From positions 1 to 64,000 of the forward strand of contig DATBGO010000037.1 of NCBI GenBank assembly GCA_036558005.1: DNA of 64,000 bases, written 5' to 3'. This DNA is from DATBGO01 sp036558005 (GTDB lineage: Bacteria; Actinomycetota; Actinomycetes; Streptosporangiales; Streptosporangiaceae). Numbering within the stretch: the first letter of the stretch is position 1; every line of letters begins with the position of its first letter. The notes beneath the pieces were generated by a model. That model saw only the letters and a list, made by a program, of their open reading frames with translations. It had not been told where the DNA came from and searched no databases. Positions 41,901 to 50,310 of the stretch are shown here, in pieces. Made by a program: the position numbers and the translations under genes.

Positions 41901-44038
41901 GGCGGCCTGGTCAGGTCGAACGGCTTGCGCAGCTGCGCGGCGATGACCTTCTCCGCGTGCCCGGCCGGCACGTCCAGCACCCGCAGCGGCGCGCGCGCCG
42001 AGGCCATGGGCCGCTGCTGCCCGGCGCCGTCGACGGTGACGAACGCGGTCCGCAGGATCTCGTGCCTGCGGACGATCTCATCGAGGGCGGCGCGCAGCGC
42101 CTCGGTGTTGACCTGGCCGTGCAGCGACACCGTCGCCTGGAAGTTGTAGGCCAGGTTGCCTGGTGAGAGCTGCTCGAAGAACCACACCCGCTGCTGCTGC
42201 AGCGACAGCGGGATCGGCCGGTCCCGGCGGGCCCGGCGCAGCGGCGGCCGGGCCGGAACGGCCACAACGCCGGGCTGCGCGCCGGCGGCGGGCGCGGTGG
42301 CGGTGCGTGCGGTGGCGGCGGGCGTGCTCGCGGCGGCGGCGCGCTGGTCGATGATGGCGGCGATGGCCGTGATGGTGCGGGCGCGGAACAGCTCGGCGAG
42401 GGTCACCGGGGCGGGCAGCCCGGCGGCGATCTGGGCGGCGAGCCGGCCGGCCATCAGGGAGGTGCCGCCGAGGGCGAAGAAGTCGTCGTCCGCGCCGGCC
42501 GGGGCGCCGCCCAGCAGCCCGGCCACGATCTGCGCCAGCGCGGCCTGGGTGGGGGTGCGCGCGGGCGCGGCCGCGGCCGCCAGCCCGGCTTCTTCCCGGC
42601 CCGGGACCGGCAGCGCGGCGCGGTCGACCTTGCCGTTGGGGGTCACCGGCAGGGCGGGCAGCACCACGACCGCCGAGGGCACCATGTACCCGGGCAGCCG
42701 GATCGCGGTGAACTCGATCAGCTCGGCCGGGGACACCTGCCCGGTCACGTAGCCGATCAGCCGCGCGCCGGGCTGGCCGGAGTGCTGCGCGGTGACGTAG
42801 GAGCCGCGGACACCAGGGTGCGCGCGCAGCACCGCGGCGACCTCGCCGGGCTCGATCCGGAAGCCACGGATCTTGACCTGGTCATCGAGCCGCCCCAGGT
42901 ACTCGAATACCCCGTCGGCCCGGCGGCGGACCTTGTCCCCGGTCCGGTACATCCGCCGTCCGGTGGCGCCGAGGTCGGGCACGAACGACCCGGCGGTGAG
43001 CGCCGGGTCGCCCAGGTAACCGCGGGCCACGCACTCCCCGGCCAGGCACAGCTCACCGGGCTGCCCGTCAGCCACCGGGTCCAGGCCGTCGAGCACATAA
43101 CAGCGCACCTGGTCGATGGGCACCCCGATCGGCGGCGGCACCGGCCCGCCCGCCAGCACCGCGGTGGTCACCGTGCCCACCGTGCACTCGGCGGGCCCGT
43201 ACACGTTGACCACGGTGAAGGGCAGACCCGGCGGCACGCCGCGCAGCATCGCCGACCCGCCGACATGCAACAGCCGCAGCGGGACGTCAGCGGGCCAGGG
43301 CTGATCCAGCACCGCCTCGCCCAGCGGCGTCGGCAAGAAACTCACGGTGATCTGCTCGGATACCAGCCAGCCGACCAGGTCGGCGGGCGAGGCCCGCACC
43401 GGCGCGGGCGGCACGACCAGCGCCGCCCCCGCGGCCAGGGCCGGCCAGGTGTCCCACACCGACACATCAAACCCGGGACTGACCAGCAGCGTCGTACGGT
43501 CAGCCGGGGTCAGCCGGTAAACCCGCCGGTGCCAGGCCAGCAGGTTCGCCAGGCTGGCATGGGTCACCGCGACCCCCTTAGGCCGCCCGGTAGACCCCGA
43601 GGTATAGATCACATACGCCAGCAGCCCGCCATGAACCTCCGGCCACCGCACCGGCACCGGCGGCCCGGCCAGGTCGACGATCAGGCAATCCGGCCGCAGC
43701 GACGCCGCCTGCCCGGCCAGCTCCCTGGTGCTGACCAGCGCCGCCGCGCCCGACAGGGCCAGCAGCTCACTGGTCCGCGCGCCCGGGTGCGCCGGGTCCA
43801 GCGGCAGGTAAGCCGCCCCGGCCAGCAGCACCCCCAGCTCCGCGACGACCAGCTCAGCAGACCGGTCCGCGTAGACAGCCACGACCTGGTCACGCCCCAC
43901 CCCCCGGCTGGCCAGCCGGGCCGCCACCACCGCCGCGTGCCCGGCCAGCTCCCGGTAGGTCAGCCGCACGCTGCCGTCCTGCACCGCGATCGCATCCGGC
44001 GCCAGACCGACCCGGACCCGCACATCGTCGAGCACCAT
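38966..44038 (-). CDS. NRPS, two modules: A-T-C-A-T
   Basis: 1690 residues. ATG at 44038 has GGAGGA 9 nt upstream. Adenylation 1 spans about 1-490 (AYVIYTSGSTGRPKG), with selectivity residues read by eye as D-V-W-F-H-G-V-V-G. Carrier 1 has FFALGGTSL with Ser near 526. The condensation domain (about 600-1050) has the intact motif HHFVHDG. Adenylation 2 spans about 1060-1540 (AYVIYTSGSTGAPKG), residues D-G-W-F-V-G-H-V-L. Carrier 2 has FFALGGHSL near 1608. No epimerase or thioesterase is present. Neither code matches a textbook amino acid, so unusual substrates are possible. It lies downstream of the MbtH-like gene and overlaps the LanB-like gene by 4 bp. Confidence 0.93.
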   Translation of the reverse strand: MVLDDVRVRVGLAPDAIAVQDGSVRLTYRELAGHAAVVAARLASRGVGRDQVVAVYADRSAELVVAELGVLLAGAAYLPLDPAHPGARTSELLALSGAAALVSTRELAGQAASLRPDCLIVDLAGPPVPVRWPEVHGGLLAYVIYTSGSTGRPKGVAVTHASLANLLAWHRRVYRLTPADRTTLLVSPGFDVSVWDTWPALAAGAALVVPPAPVRASPADLVGWLVSEQITVSFLPTPLGEAVLDQPWPADVPLRLLHVGGSAMLRGVPPGLPFTVVNVYGPAECTVGTVTTAVLAGGPVPPPIGVPIDQVRCYVLDGLDPVADGQPGELCLAGECVARGYLGDPALTAGSFVPDLGATGRRMYRTGDKVRRRADGVFEYLGRLDDQVKIRGFRIEPGEVAAVLRAHPGVRGSYVTAQHSGQPGARLIGYVTGQVSPAELIEFTAIRLPGYMVPSAVVVLPALPVTPNGKVDRAALPVPGREEAGLAAAAAPARTPTQAALAQIVAGLLGGAPAGADDDFFALGGTSLMAGRLAAQIAAGLPAPVTLAELFRARTITAIAAIIDQRAAAASTPAATARTATAPAAGAQPGVVAVPARPPLRRARRDRPIPLSLQQQRVWFFEQLSPGNLAYNFQATVSLHGQVNTEALRAALDEIVRRHEILRTAFVTVDGAGQQRPMASARAPLRVLDVPAGHAEKVIAAQLRKPFDLTRPPLARWLLLRHGPQDSTFVHVEHHFVHDGWSLAVLLSELSVLYPAFADGRPSPLPELAIQYADYTLWQRDWMRGETLRAHVNHWTARLAGAPDIMELPADHPRPPVMTFRGAAPRIQVPGQLARDLRSFSREHQVTLFSVMFAAFAALLHRYTGQRDLLVGTGAASRSRPELEPLLGMFVNTLVLRAAVSGGQRFTDLLGQVQQTVAQTLDWSDTPVDAVIDALGPARDPSRTPLFQVMFSFHDSAVPDLDFGGLTGSITERSNGTAKADLNVIVIPRGAQRLGRAARPEDDDMAVIWEYSTDLFDEETMTAMAGHYLTLLAGAIARPATRIGELSLLTGAQAELLDSWRAGPEVTGARPVTELIAGQIRRTPDAVAVTDPWTQLTYRELGRRASLLAGQLVAAGAGPESVVAVCAPRSALLVTGELAVLLAGAAFMPLDPDHPAQRVNDLITRSGACALLTTAELASRLHLAAGPTLLLDQAAGGQPGGPPDPDPDPVPVPVRAASLAYVIYTSGSTGAPKGVQGTHGGLASLTGWLREAYQLGPGERSTMVASPAFDGSVWEIWPALATGGTLVVPPDDVRVTPPALVRWLAGQRITWSFLPTPLAQEVLEQDWPEHAALRWLVTGGDALRRGHRAGAGFGFVNHYGPTETTVLVTGAPVPPGGAGRPPIGRPAGGARAYVLAGLDEVPPGVAGELCIGGAGVTRGYLDAPAATAALFVPDPWHAGQRMYRTGDRARWLPDGQLEFLGRIDEQVKIRGYRIEPGEIAAALRQHPQVSDAVVVARPGQAGQPRLAGYAAAGSAAVTAAQLRAFLADRLPSYLVPDDLITLAALPRNSGGKVDKAALPAPEPGPDRAGQHERAPARAGREQRIAALWQDLLGVPAVGADDDFFALGGHSLLVARMLAQVEETCGATVPLSVFLTAPTTAGLARAMSEPRPAGPSRTGPGEPAARLAIEALSDAEAAALMAVLADDGESG

Positions 44039-44167
44039 AACCCACAGTCCTCCGCTAGCTCCCGCTCGGGCGTGCCGTCCAGCCGGCGCCGACACCGGTG
44101 AACCCGGCGGCGCCCGCGGGGAACCGCAAGGAGTCCCGGGGCGACCCGCTGCCGGGCCCTAACCGGT

Positions 44168-44386
44168 TCACCCCGGGCCCGCCTGCTGCTGCCCGGCCAT
44201 CCACCGGCGCAGCGAGGCCGGCCGCATATCGGTCCAGGTCTCCTCGATATACGCCAGGCACTCCTCCTGCGAGCCGGTGAAACCATCCGGGCGCCACCCG
44301 GCCGGCACCTCCCGCTCCAGCGGCCAGATCGAGTACTGCTCCTCGTCGTTGACCACTACGGCGTAAGGCTGGCTGTCGTCGTCCAT
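44168..44386 (-). CDS. MbtH-like protein
   Basis: 72 residues with the full family signature: VVVNDEEQYSIWPLEREVPA followed by GWRPDGFTG, then CLAYIEETWTDMRPASLRRW. MbtH-like proteins bind NRPS adenylation domains and are needed for their folding or activity. The start overlaps the end of the upstream NRPS gene by 31 bp, so it is coupled to it, and the second NRPS follows 129 bp later. It is a likely partner of one or more of the three adenylation domains. Confidence 0.97.
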   Translation of the reverse strand: MDDDSQPYAVVVNDEEQYSIWPLEREVPAGWRPDGFTGSQEECLAYIEETWTDMRPASLRRWMAGQQQAGPG

Positions 44387-47300
44387 GGGACTGCTGCTCC
44401 TTCCTCGGTCAGGCCCGCCAGCAGCTCGGTGAACTCGGCGGCCAGCGCGGCCGCGTAGCCGGGGCTGACCTGGTCGCTGCGGTACTCCAGGAACCCGGTG
44501 AACCCGTCCCCGTCGCCGGACAGCGACATCGCGAGGTGGCAGCTGCCCGCGTGCCGCGGGGCTGGCCGCAGGCTGGCGGCCACCCCGCCCAGGGTGAACC
44601 GGGCGGCGATGGCCGGCTGGAGCGAGAACAGCGCCTGGACGGGCGGCTGGCCGTCACCGGCCGGCGGCAGGCCGGCCAGCTCGGCGATCCGCTCGAACGG
44701 CGGCGCGGCGTGCTCCAGCCCGGCCACGACGGCGTCACGCACCCGGTGGATCAGGCCGGTGAACTCCGGCTCGCCAGAGACGTCGACCCGCACCGGCAGC
44801 ACGCTGCTGAACAGCCCGACCATGTCGGTCAGCGCGGCGTCCTCCCGGCCCGCCAGCGGGATGCCGATGACCAGGTCCCGCTGCGGCGCGTGGCGGCTGA
44901 GCAGGACGGTGAAGGCGGCGAGGAGCACCGCGAAGGGTGTCGCCCTGGCCTCCCGTGCCCTCTCCCTGACCTGCCCGGCCAGGGCCGCGGGTACCGGCGG
45001 CAGCGGTGCCACCAGGCTGGCGGCGCGGCTGTCCCGCGCTTCGCTCGGGCCGGCCAGGTCCTGGCCGAGCTGGAGGCGGGGCGGTGCGCCGGCGAGCTGG
45101 CCAGGCCAGTAGCCGGCGACCCGCCCGGCGGGCGGCCCGGTCAGCGTGTCCCGCTGCCAGGCGGCGTAGTCGGGGTAGGTCAGCTCCGCGGCGGGCGGCA
45201 GCGGGGCGGTGTAGGCGGCAGCGAGGTCGCGGCAGATGACCGGCAGGCTCCACTCGTCGGCGGCGAGCTGGTCGACGACCAGCAGCAGCCGGTGCGCGCG
45301 GGCTGCGGTGCGGATCAGGACGGTGCGGATCAGGGCGGCGCGGATCAGGGCGGCGCGCAGCGGCGGCGCGGTGCTGAGGCTGAACGGCTCGGCGCAGATG
45401 CCGGCCTGGAGCCGGGCCAGCGCGTCCGGCCGCAGCGCGGGGTCCAGGCCGGTCAGGTCGGCACGGGTCAGCGCGACGGGGGTGTCGGCCGGCTGGATCC
45501 GCTGGCCCGGCTGGCCGTCGTGCTCGCCGAAGACCGCGCGCAGCATCGGGTGCCGCCCGGACACCGCCTGGATGGCCTGGTGCAGGGCCGCCGGGTCGAG
45601 GTCGCCGTCCAGGTCGATCGCGATGGTCAGGTGGTACCGGGGGCTCGCGGGGTGCCGGCGCTGCCGGGCCCATACCTGTTCCTGGGCGTAGGACAGCGGC
45701 TGCCAGCCGGTCGCGCCGCGTGCCCGGGGCGGCGGCAGCCCGGCCCGTTCCAGCGCGGTCATCGCCGCCGCCAGGTCGGCGAGCCTGGGGTGGCTGAACA
45801 CGGTGGCCAGCGGGACGTCAGCGGCCAGGACGGCACGGATCCGGGCGGCGAGGCGGGAGGCGAGCAGGCTGTGCCCGCCGACGGTGAAGAAGTTGGTGTC
45901 GGGGGTGACCGCGGGCAGGCCGAGCAGCTCGGCATACCAGGCGGCCAGCAGTTCCTCGGCGATGGTGAGGGGCCGCGCCAGCCGGGCCAGGGCGGCCGGC
46001 GGCGCGGGCAGCGCGCCGCGGTCGACCTTTCCTGTCGGCCCGAGCGGCAGGGCGGGCAGCGTGACCCACTGGCCGGGGATCATGTACGCGGGCAGGATCT
46101 CAGCCAGGTGCCGGGCCAGCGCCGGCCCGGTCACCGCCCCGCTGCCGTCACCCGGGCCGGCGCTGGCGCCAGCGGGACCGGCGGGGACGGGGACGGGGCT
46201 GGCCGCGGCGGCGGGGACGGGGACGGGGACGATGTAGGCGATCAGGCGCCGGTCGCCGGACGGATCGGTGCGCGCGGTCACGGCCGCCTGCGCGACCCGC
46301 GGGTGGGCGGTGAGGGCCTGCTCGACCGCGCCCAGCTCGATCCGGTACCCCCGGACCTTCACCTGGTCGTCCCGCCGCCCGGCGAAATGCACCAGCCCGT
46401 CCGGCCCAATCCGGCCGAAGTCACCCGTGCGGTACAGCCGCGCCCCCGGCGGCCCGTCCGGGCTGGGCACGAACCGCTCCGCGGTCAGCCCCGGCGCCCC
46501 CGCGTACCCCAGGGCCAGCCCCCGCCCGCCCGCCAGGATCTCGCCGGTCACCCCGGCCGGCACCAGGTTCCCGTACCCGTCCGCGATCACCACGCTGGTG
46601 CCGTGAATCGCCCGGCCCAGCGGCACCACGTCCGGCACCCCGTCCGGGTCTGTCATCCGGTGGCACGTGGTGAACGTGGTGTTCTCCGTCGGCCCGTACC
46701 CGTTCACCACGGCCGGCACCGCCCCCAGCGCCCGCCGCACGTGCCCGGCCGAGGCCGCCTCGCCGCCGATCAGCAGCTCCCGCAGCGGCGCCAGCACCCC
46801 CACATCGGTGTCCGCCACCAGGTTGAACAGCCCTGTGGTCAGGAACGCTGAGGTCACCCGGTGATCCCGGATCACCGCGCCCAGCCGCGCCACGTCGACG
46901 ACGCCACCCGCTACCACCAGCACCCCGCCGTTCAGCAGCGGCGCCCACAACTCCAGCGTCGAGGCGTCGAAGGCCGGCGCGGCGGCGTGCAGCCACCGTT
47001 CGCCGGCCGACATCGAGGCGAAGTCCGCGCCCCGCACCAGCCGGGTCACCGCCCGGTGCGGGACGACCACCGCTTTGGGCGTTCCCGTCGAACCCGAGGT
47101 GAACATCACGTAGGCGGGGTCGCCGCCATCCCCCGCCACCCCGGCACCGGCCGCGGCGGGGCCGGCCGGGCCGGTGACCGCGGGCAGGCTGACCGCCGGC
47201 CCCGGCTGCCCGGGCAGCGGCTCGCCGACCACCAGCTTCACCCCGGCCCTGGCGGTCATCTCGGCCAGCCGGGCCGCCGGGTACTGCGCATCCAGCGGCA

Positions 47301-48960
47301 CGTATGCCCCGCCCGCCATCAGCACGCCGAGCACCGCCACCACCAGCTCCGCCGACCGCGGCAGCGTCACCCCGACGAAGTCGCCGCGCCGCACGCCCCG
47401 CCCGGCCAGCTCGCTGGCCAGCCCGGCCGCCCGCGCGGCCAGTTCCCGGTAGGTCAGTTCAGCCCCGCTGTCGGCGTCCAGCACCGCCAGCACGTCCGGC
47501 CGCGCCCGCGCCACCTCGCCGAACAGCGCGTCGATCCGCGCGGCTTGAGCAGCCTGGTCAGCTCCCGCGGGGCCGCCCGCCGCGGGGAGCGCGCCCTGCC
47601 TGCCCGGCTGGCCGGCCCACAGCGGGATGTGGCCGGCCCGCTGGCCCGGGTCAGCGCCGGCCGCGGCGAGCACGGCGGCGGTGCCGCCGGCCAGCAGGCC
47701 GGCCGTCTGCGCGGTCAGCAGCTCGGCGTCGTACTCCAGGACGCCATCCAGGTCACTGCCCGGGCCCCCGTCCGCGAGCTCCAGGTACAGGTCGAACTTG
47801 GCCCGCCCGGTGAAGACGCGCCCGACCCGGGTGGTCAGCTCCGGCAGGTCCAGCCGGGGCTCGGCCCGCGGGACCAGCCCGAAGCCCACGTCCAGCGGCA
47901 GGTCGGCGGAGCCTGGCCGTCGCGGCGGCACGCTGGCGGCGCCGAGCGCGGCCAGCATCGTCGCGTGGACCTGGCGCAGCACGGTGCTGAACGGCGGATT
48001 GCCGGCGATCCGGACGCGGACCGGGAGGGTGCAGACGTACAGCCCCGCGCTGTGTGTCCACCGCTGCTCCCGGCGCAGGCTGACCGGCACGCCGATGGGG
48101 AAGTCGTCGCGGCCGCTGAACCGGTGCAGCGCGATCGCGTAGCCGGCCAGCAGCAGCTGGGCCATGGTGGCGCCGTTCGCGCGGGCTACCGCGCGCAGTG
48201 CCTGCGCCGCAGCGGCGGGAATGCGCACCGGGACCCTGCCCGCGGGCTGGCGCGGGGTGGCGGGCCGGGGCCGGTCCGCGGGCAGGGTGAGCGGCTCGCA
48301 CCCGGCCAGCTGGCCATCCCAGTAGCGGCATTGCCGGTCGTGCTCGGGGTCTGCGGCGAAGGACCGCTCCCACCGGACGTACTCCCGGTAGCCCGGCGCG
48401 GGCGGCAGGTCCGGGGACTGCCCGGCGCGCAGCGCCCGGTAGGCGGCGGCCAGCTCGGACAGCAGCAGGCTGATCGTCTCGGCGTCGGCGATGACGTGGT
48501 GCCAGACCAGGACCAGGCGGTGCCGGCCGGGCCCCAGCCGGTACAGCTCCGCCCGCCACAGCGGGCCGGCCGGGTCCAGCGGCCGGCTGGCCGCGGCCGT
48601 CGCCAGCTCCCCCGCGGTGGCCTCGGTCGCGGCGGTCACCGGCAGCCCGGCCGGGGCGGCAGCCGAGACCCGCTGCAGCGGCTGGCCGGACACGACCAGT
48701 AAGCAGGTGCGCAGCGCCTCGTGCCTGGACACGATCTCGCTGAGCGCGGCGCGCAGCGCGCCGGGGTCGAGCGGCCCGTCGATGTCGATGACGCGGGTCA
48801 GGTGGTAGGCGGGCAGCCCGGGCCTGGCCTGGTCGGCCAGCCACAGCCGCTGCTGGGCGAAGGACAGCGGGAACACGTCGGCGCGGGCGAGCCGGGCCGG
48901 GCCGATCCCGGCCAGCCACTTCCTGGCGGGGGTGTCCGGCGCGGGCCGGCCGGCTGTCAT
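44356..48960 (-). CDS. NRPS: C-A-T-C with degenerate terminal C domain
   Basis: 1534 residues. The N-terminal condensation domain (about 25-440) has HHVIADA, Gly of HHxxxDG being Ala. The adenylation domain (about 480-1000; AYVMFTSGSTGTPKA) has selectivity residues read as D-A-L-F-L-G-G-T-F, close to valine-type codes. The carrier has FFTVGGHSL near 1030. The final condensation-like domain (about 1085-1510) reads VDQLAADEWS where HHxxxDG is expected, so both histidines are lost. It may be inactive or structural, or have another role. The leading C domain implies an upstream donor, either an acyl group or a carrier-bound amino acid. It is first among the NRPS genes here, after the sulfotransferase. 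Confidence 0.92.
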   Translation of the reverse strand: MTAGRPAPDTPARKWLAGIGPARLARADVFPLSFAQQRLWLADQARPGLPAYHLTRVIDIDGPLDPGALRAALSEIVSRHEALRTCLLVVSGQPLQRVSAAAPAGLPVTAATEATAGELATAAASRPLDPAGPLWRAELYRLGPGRHRLVLVWHHVIADAETISLLLSELAAAYRALRAGQSPDLPPAPGYREYVRWERSFAADPEHDRQCRYWDGQLAGCEPLTLPADRPRPATPRQPAGRVPVRIPAAAAQALRAVARANGATMAQLLLAGYAIALHRFSGRDDFPIGVPVSLRREQRWTHSAGLYVCTLPVRVRIAGNPPFSTVLRQVHATMLAALGAASVPPRRPGSADLPLDVGFGLVPRAEPRLDLPELTTRVGRVFTGRAKFDLYLELADGGPGSDLDGVLEYDAELLTAQTAGLLAGGTAAVLAAAGADPGQRAGHIPLWAGQPGRQGALPAAGGPAGADQAAQAARIDALFGEVARARPDVLAVLDADSGAELTYRELAARAAGLASELAGRGVRRGDFVGVTLPRSAELVVAVLGVLMAGGAYVPLDAQYPAARLAEMTARAGVKLVVGEPLPGQPGPAVSLPAVTGPAGPAAAGAGVAGDGGDPAYVMFTSGSTGTPKAVVVPHRAVTRLVRGADFASMSAGERWLHAAAPAFDASTLELWAPLLNGGVLVVAGGVVDVARLGAVIRDHRVTSAFLTTGLFNLVADTDVGVLAPLRELLIGGEAASAGHVRRALGAVPAVVNGYGPTENTTFTTCHRMTDPDGVPDVVPLGRAIHGTSVVIADGYGNLVPAGVTGEILAGGRGLALGYAGAPGLTAERFVPSPDGPPGARLYRTGDFGRIGPDGLVHFAGRRDDQVKVRGYRIELGAVEQALTAHPRVAQAAVTARTDPSGDRRLIAYIVPVPVPAAAASPVPVPAGPAGASAGPGDGSGAVTGPALARHLAEILPAYMIPGQWVTLPALPLGPTGKVDRGALPAPPAALARLARPLTIAEELLAAWYAELLGLPAVTPDTNFFTVGGHSLLASRLAARIRAVLAADVPLATVFSHPRLADLAAAMTALERAGLPPPRARGATGWQPLSYAQEQVWARQRRHPASPRYHLTIAIDLDGDLDPAALHQAIQAVSGRHPMLRAVFGEHDGQPGQRIQPADTPVALTRADLTGLDPALRPDALARLQAGICAEPFSLSTAPPLRAALIRAALIRTVLIRTAARAHRLLLVVDQLAADEWSLPVICRDLAAAYTAPLPPAAELTYPDYAAWQRDTLTGPPAGRVAGYWPGQLAGAPPRLQLGQDLAGPSEARDSRAASLVAPLPPVPAALAGQVRERAREARATPFAVLLAAFTVLLSRHAPQRDLVIGIPLAGREDAALTDMVGLFSSVLPVRVDVSGEPEFTGLIHRVRDAVVAGLEHAAPPFERIAELAGLPPAGDGQPPVQALFSLQPAIAARFTLGGVAASLRPAPRHAGSCHLAMSLSGDGDGFTGFLEYRSDQVSPGYAAALAAEFTELLAGLTEEGAAVPWTTTASLTP

Positions 48961-49007
48961 CGTGCCCCCGTGGGCTGTCGGGGTGCCAGCTCACCGGCAG
49001 TGCCCAT
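48957..49007 (-). other. Possible 16-codon leader ORF coupled to NRPS start
   Basis: ATG at 49007 is preceded by GAGGAGGGCGGGT, the best Shine-Dalgarno in the 306-bp gap 48961-49266. It opens MGTAGELAPRQPTGAR, whose TGA overlaps the NRPS ATG (ATGA). It could couple translation or regulate it. Otherwise the gap contains no gene. Confidence 0.4.
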
Positions 49008-49266
49008 ACCCGCCCTCCTCGGCGCGCCCGCGCGCCAGGCCGGCGGCCTGCGTCGGTTACCCGCGGCGCTGGCTTGGACACTAGGACGGCCTGGCCGCGC
49101 GGGCATCCGCCACAGATGGAACCTCCGGCCCCCCATTTCGCTGACTCCCCGGCCGGCATCCGTCGCCACGCTGACGAGCCGCCGCCGCCGTCGTGCGCGT
49201 GCTGATTACCCCCGGCACGCCGCCCCGCCCAGCGCGGGGTGTCCCGGGTCATCCGGTCAGGCCCGG

Positions 49267-50007
49267 TCAGACCCGGAGCGCGACGGCCTTGAGCCGCTCA
49301 TAGTGCGGCAGGTGATAGTCCAGGTAGCCGGCGAGCAGCGGGTTCGCCGCGACCGCGTCCAGGCTGCGGCGCCCGGTGCGGACGAACCCGGTGGTCTGGC
49401 TGGCGGTCTCGTGCCACTTGCTGGTCCGCTGCCAGGCCTGGTGCATTCCCGGCCGCCAGGACAGCGCCGCGGGCAGGAACGGGATGCCCGCCGCGCGGCA
49501 GTACGCCCGTACCGTCTGCTCCGGCGAGGCCACTAAGTCCGCCGCGTCGATCACGGCCGGTGGCGTGCCGCCAGCGGCGGCCACGGCGTCGTAGATCTCG
49601 GCCAGCCAGGCGAAGCCGACCTCGTCCCGGTTCAGCCGGGGATGCATCTCGAAGTGCGAGGCGATCGCCTCCGCCGGGTGGCGGATCAGGAACGTGTGCA
49701 CCGGCCCGGCCAGGAAGTCACGGTCGCGCAGCAGCCACGGGTAGTGAAAGTCGGTGGTGTCCTTGAAGAACACCGGGCCGTCCTCGGCCAGCCGCCACAG
49801 GGCCGGTATCAGCTCCGGCTCGGACCGCACCAGCTGCCCGCCGACGTCGGCCTCGCCGAAGTTCACCAGGTGCGAGAACGGCTCGTGCAGCATCGTGTAG
49901 TCGCCCCGCTCGGCCATCATCCGGGCGAACGCGGTCGACCGGCATCTGGGCGCGCTCCACAGCGCCACGATGGCTGGCCGGCCGCCCGGACCTGCCTGGT
50001 CTCGCAT
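49267..50007 (-). CDS. Sulfotransferase of the amino-group-carrier cluster
   Basis: 246 residues from ATG at 50007 (AGGTGAG upstream). Cofactor loop IVALWSAPRCRSTAFARMMA near the N-terminus and TFLIRHPAEAIASHFEMH for 3'-phosphate binding mark a PAPS-dependent sulfotransferase-like family. It is divergent from the DegT/transketolase/LysW operon and upstream of the NRPS genes. In vazabitide A and azinomycin biosynthesis, a hydroxyl of the carrier-derived C7 amino acid is sulfated and sulfate is then eliminated to close the aziridine. By analogy this enzyme may install that leaving group. This is inference from context and has not been shown for this gene. Confidence 0.85.
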   Translation of the reverse strand: MRDQAGPGGRPAIVALWSAPRCRSTAFARMMAERGDYTMLHEPFSHLVNFGEADVGGQLVRSEPELIPALWRLAEDGPVFFKDTTDFHYPWLLRDRDFLAGPVHTFLIRHPAEAIASHFEMHPRLNRDEVGFAWLAEIYDAVAAAGGTPPAVIDAADLVASPEQTVRAYCRAAGIPFLPAALSWRPGMHQAWQRTSKWHETASQTTGFVRTGRRSLDAVAANPLLAGYLDYHLPHYERLKAVALRV

Positions 50008-50310
50008 CTGGCTCACCTGGCGATCTTCGTGCGGAATGGCCGGGGATGCGGCCACTGTATGCGCGTTCCCGGCCCGGAAATAGCCCTCTGGCCGGCAGGT
50101 AAGCGCCATGCGGCAACCGCGCTCAGCGGCCTAATAACCACGATGGCCGCCCGCGGGCAAACTCAGCGAAATGCACCCGGGGGAAGTCCGCGCCCTGCGG
50201 ATGACGGGGCTGCCCGCCAGCCTTAGCGTCCATCTGACGGCGATCAGAGCTGATCACCGGGATCGCGGCGCGCGAAACTCCTGCGGCCGCCGGGCAGTTA
50301 AGGAGCTGCG
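50008..50310. promoter_or_regulatory. Divergent control region with dyad
   Basis: A 303-bp gap between the sulfotransferase and DegT starts, so it should carry the promoters for both arms of the cluster. It holds GATCAG-AG-CTGATC (50242-50255), a 14-bp dyad, and AGGAG at 50300-50304 before the DegT ATG. No ORF of note. Confidence 0.5.

Noticed and set aside
38390..42166. Very long open frame on the plus strand opposite the NRPS gene
   Set aside because: It is an antisense shadow: Arg/Pro/Gly-rich, no domain, and the minus strand encodes clear A-T-C-A-T domains over the same bases.
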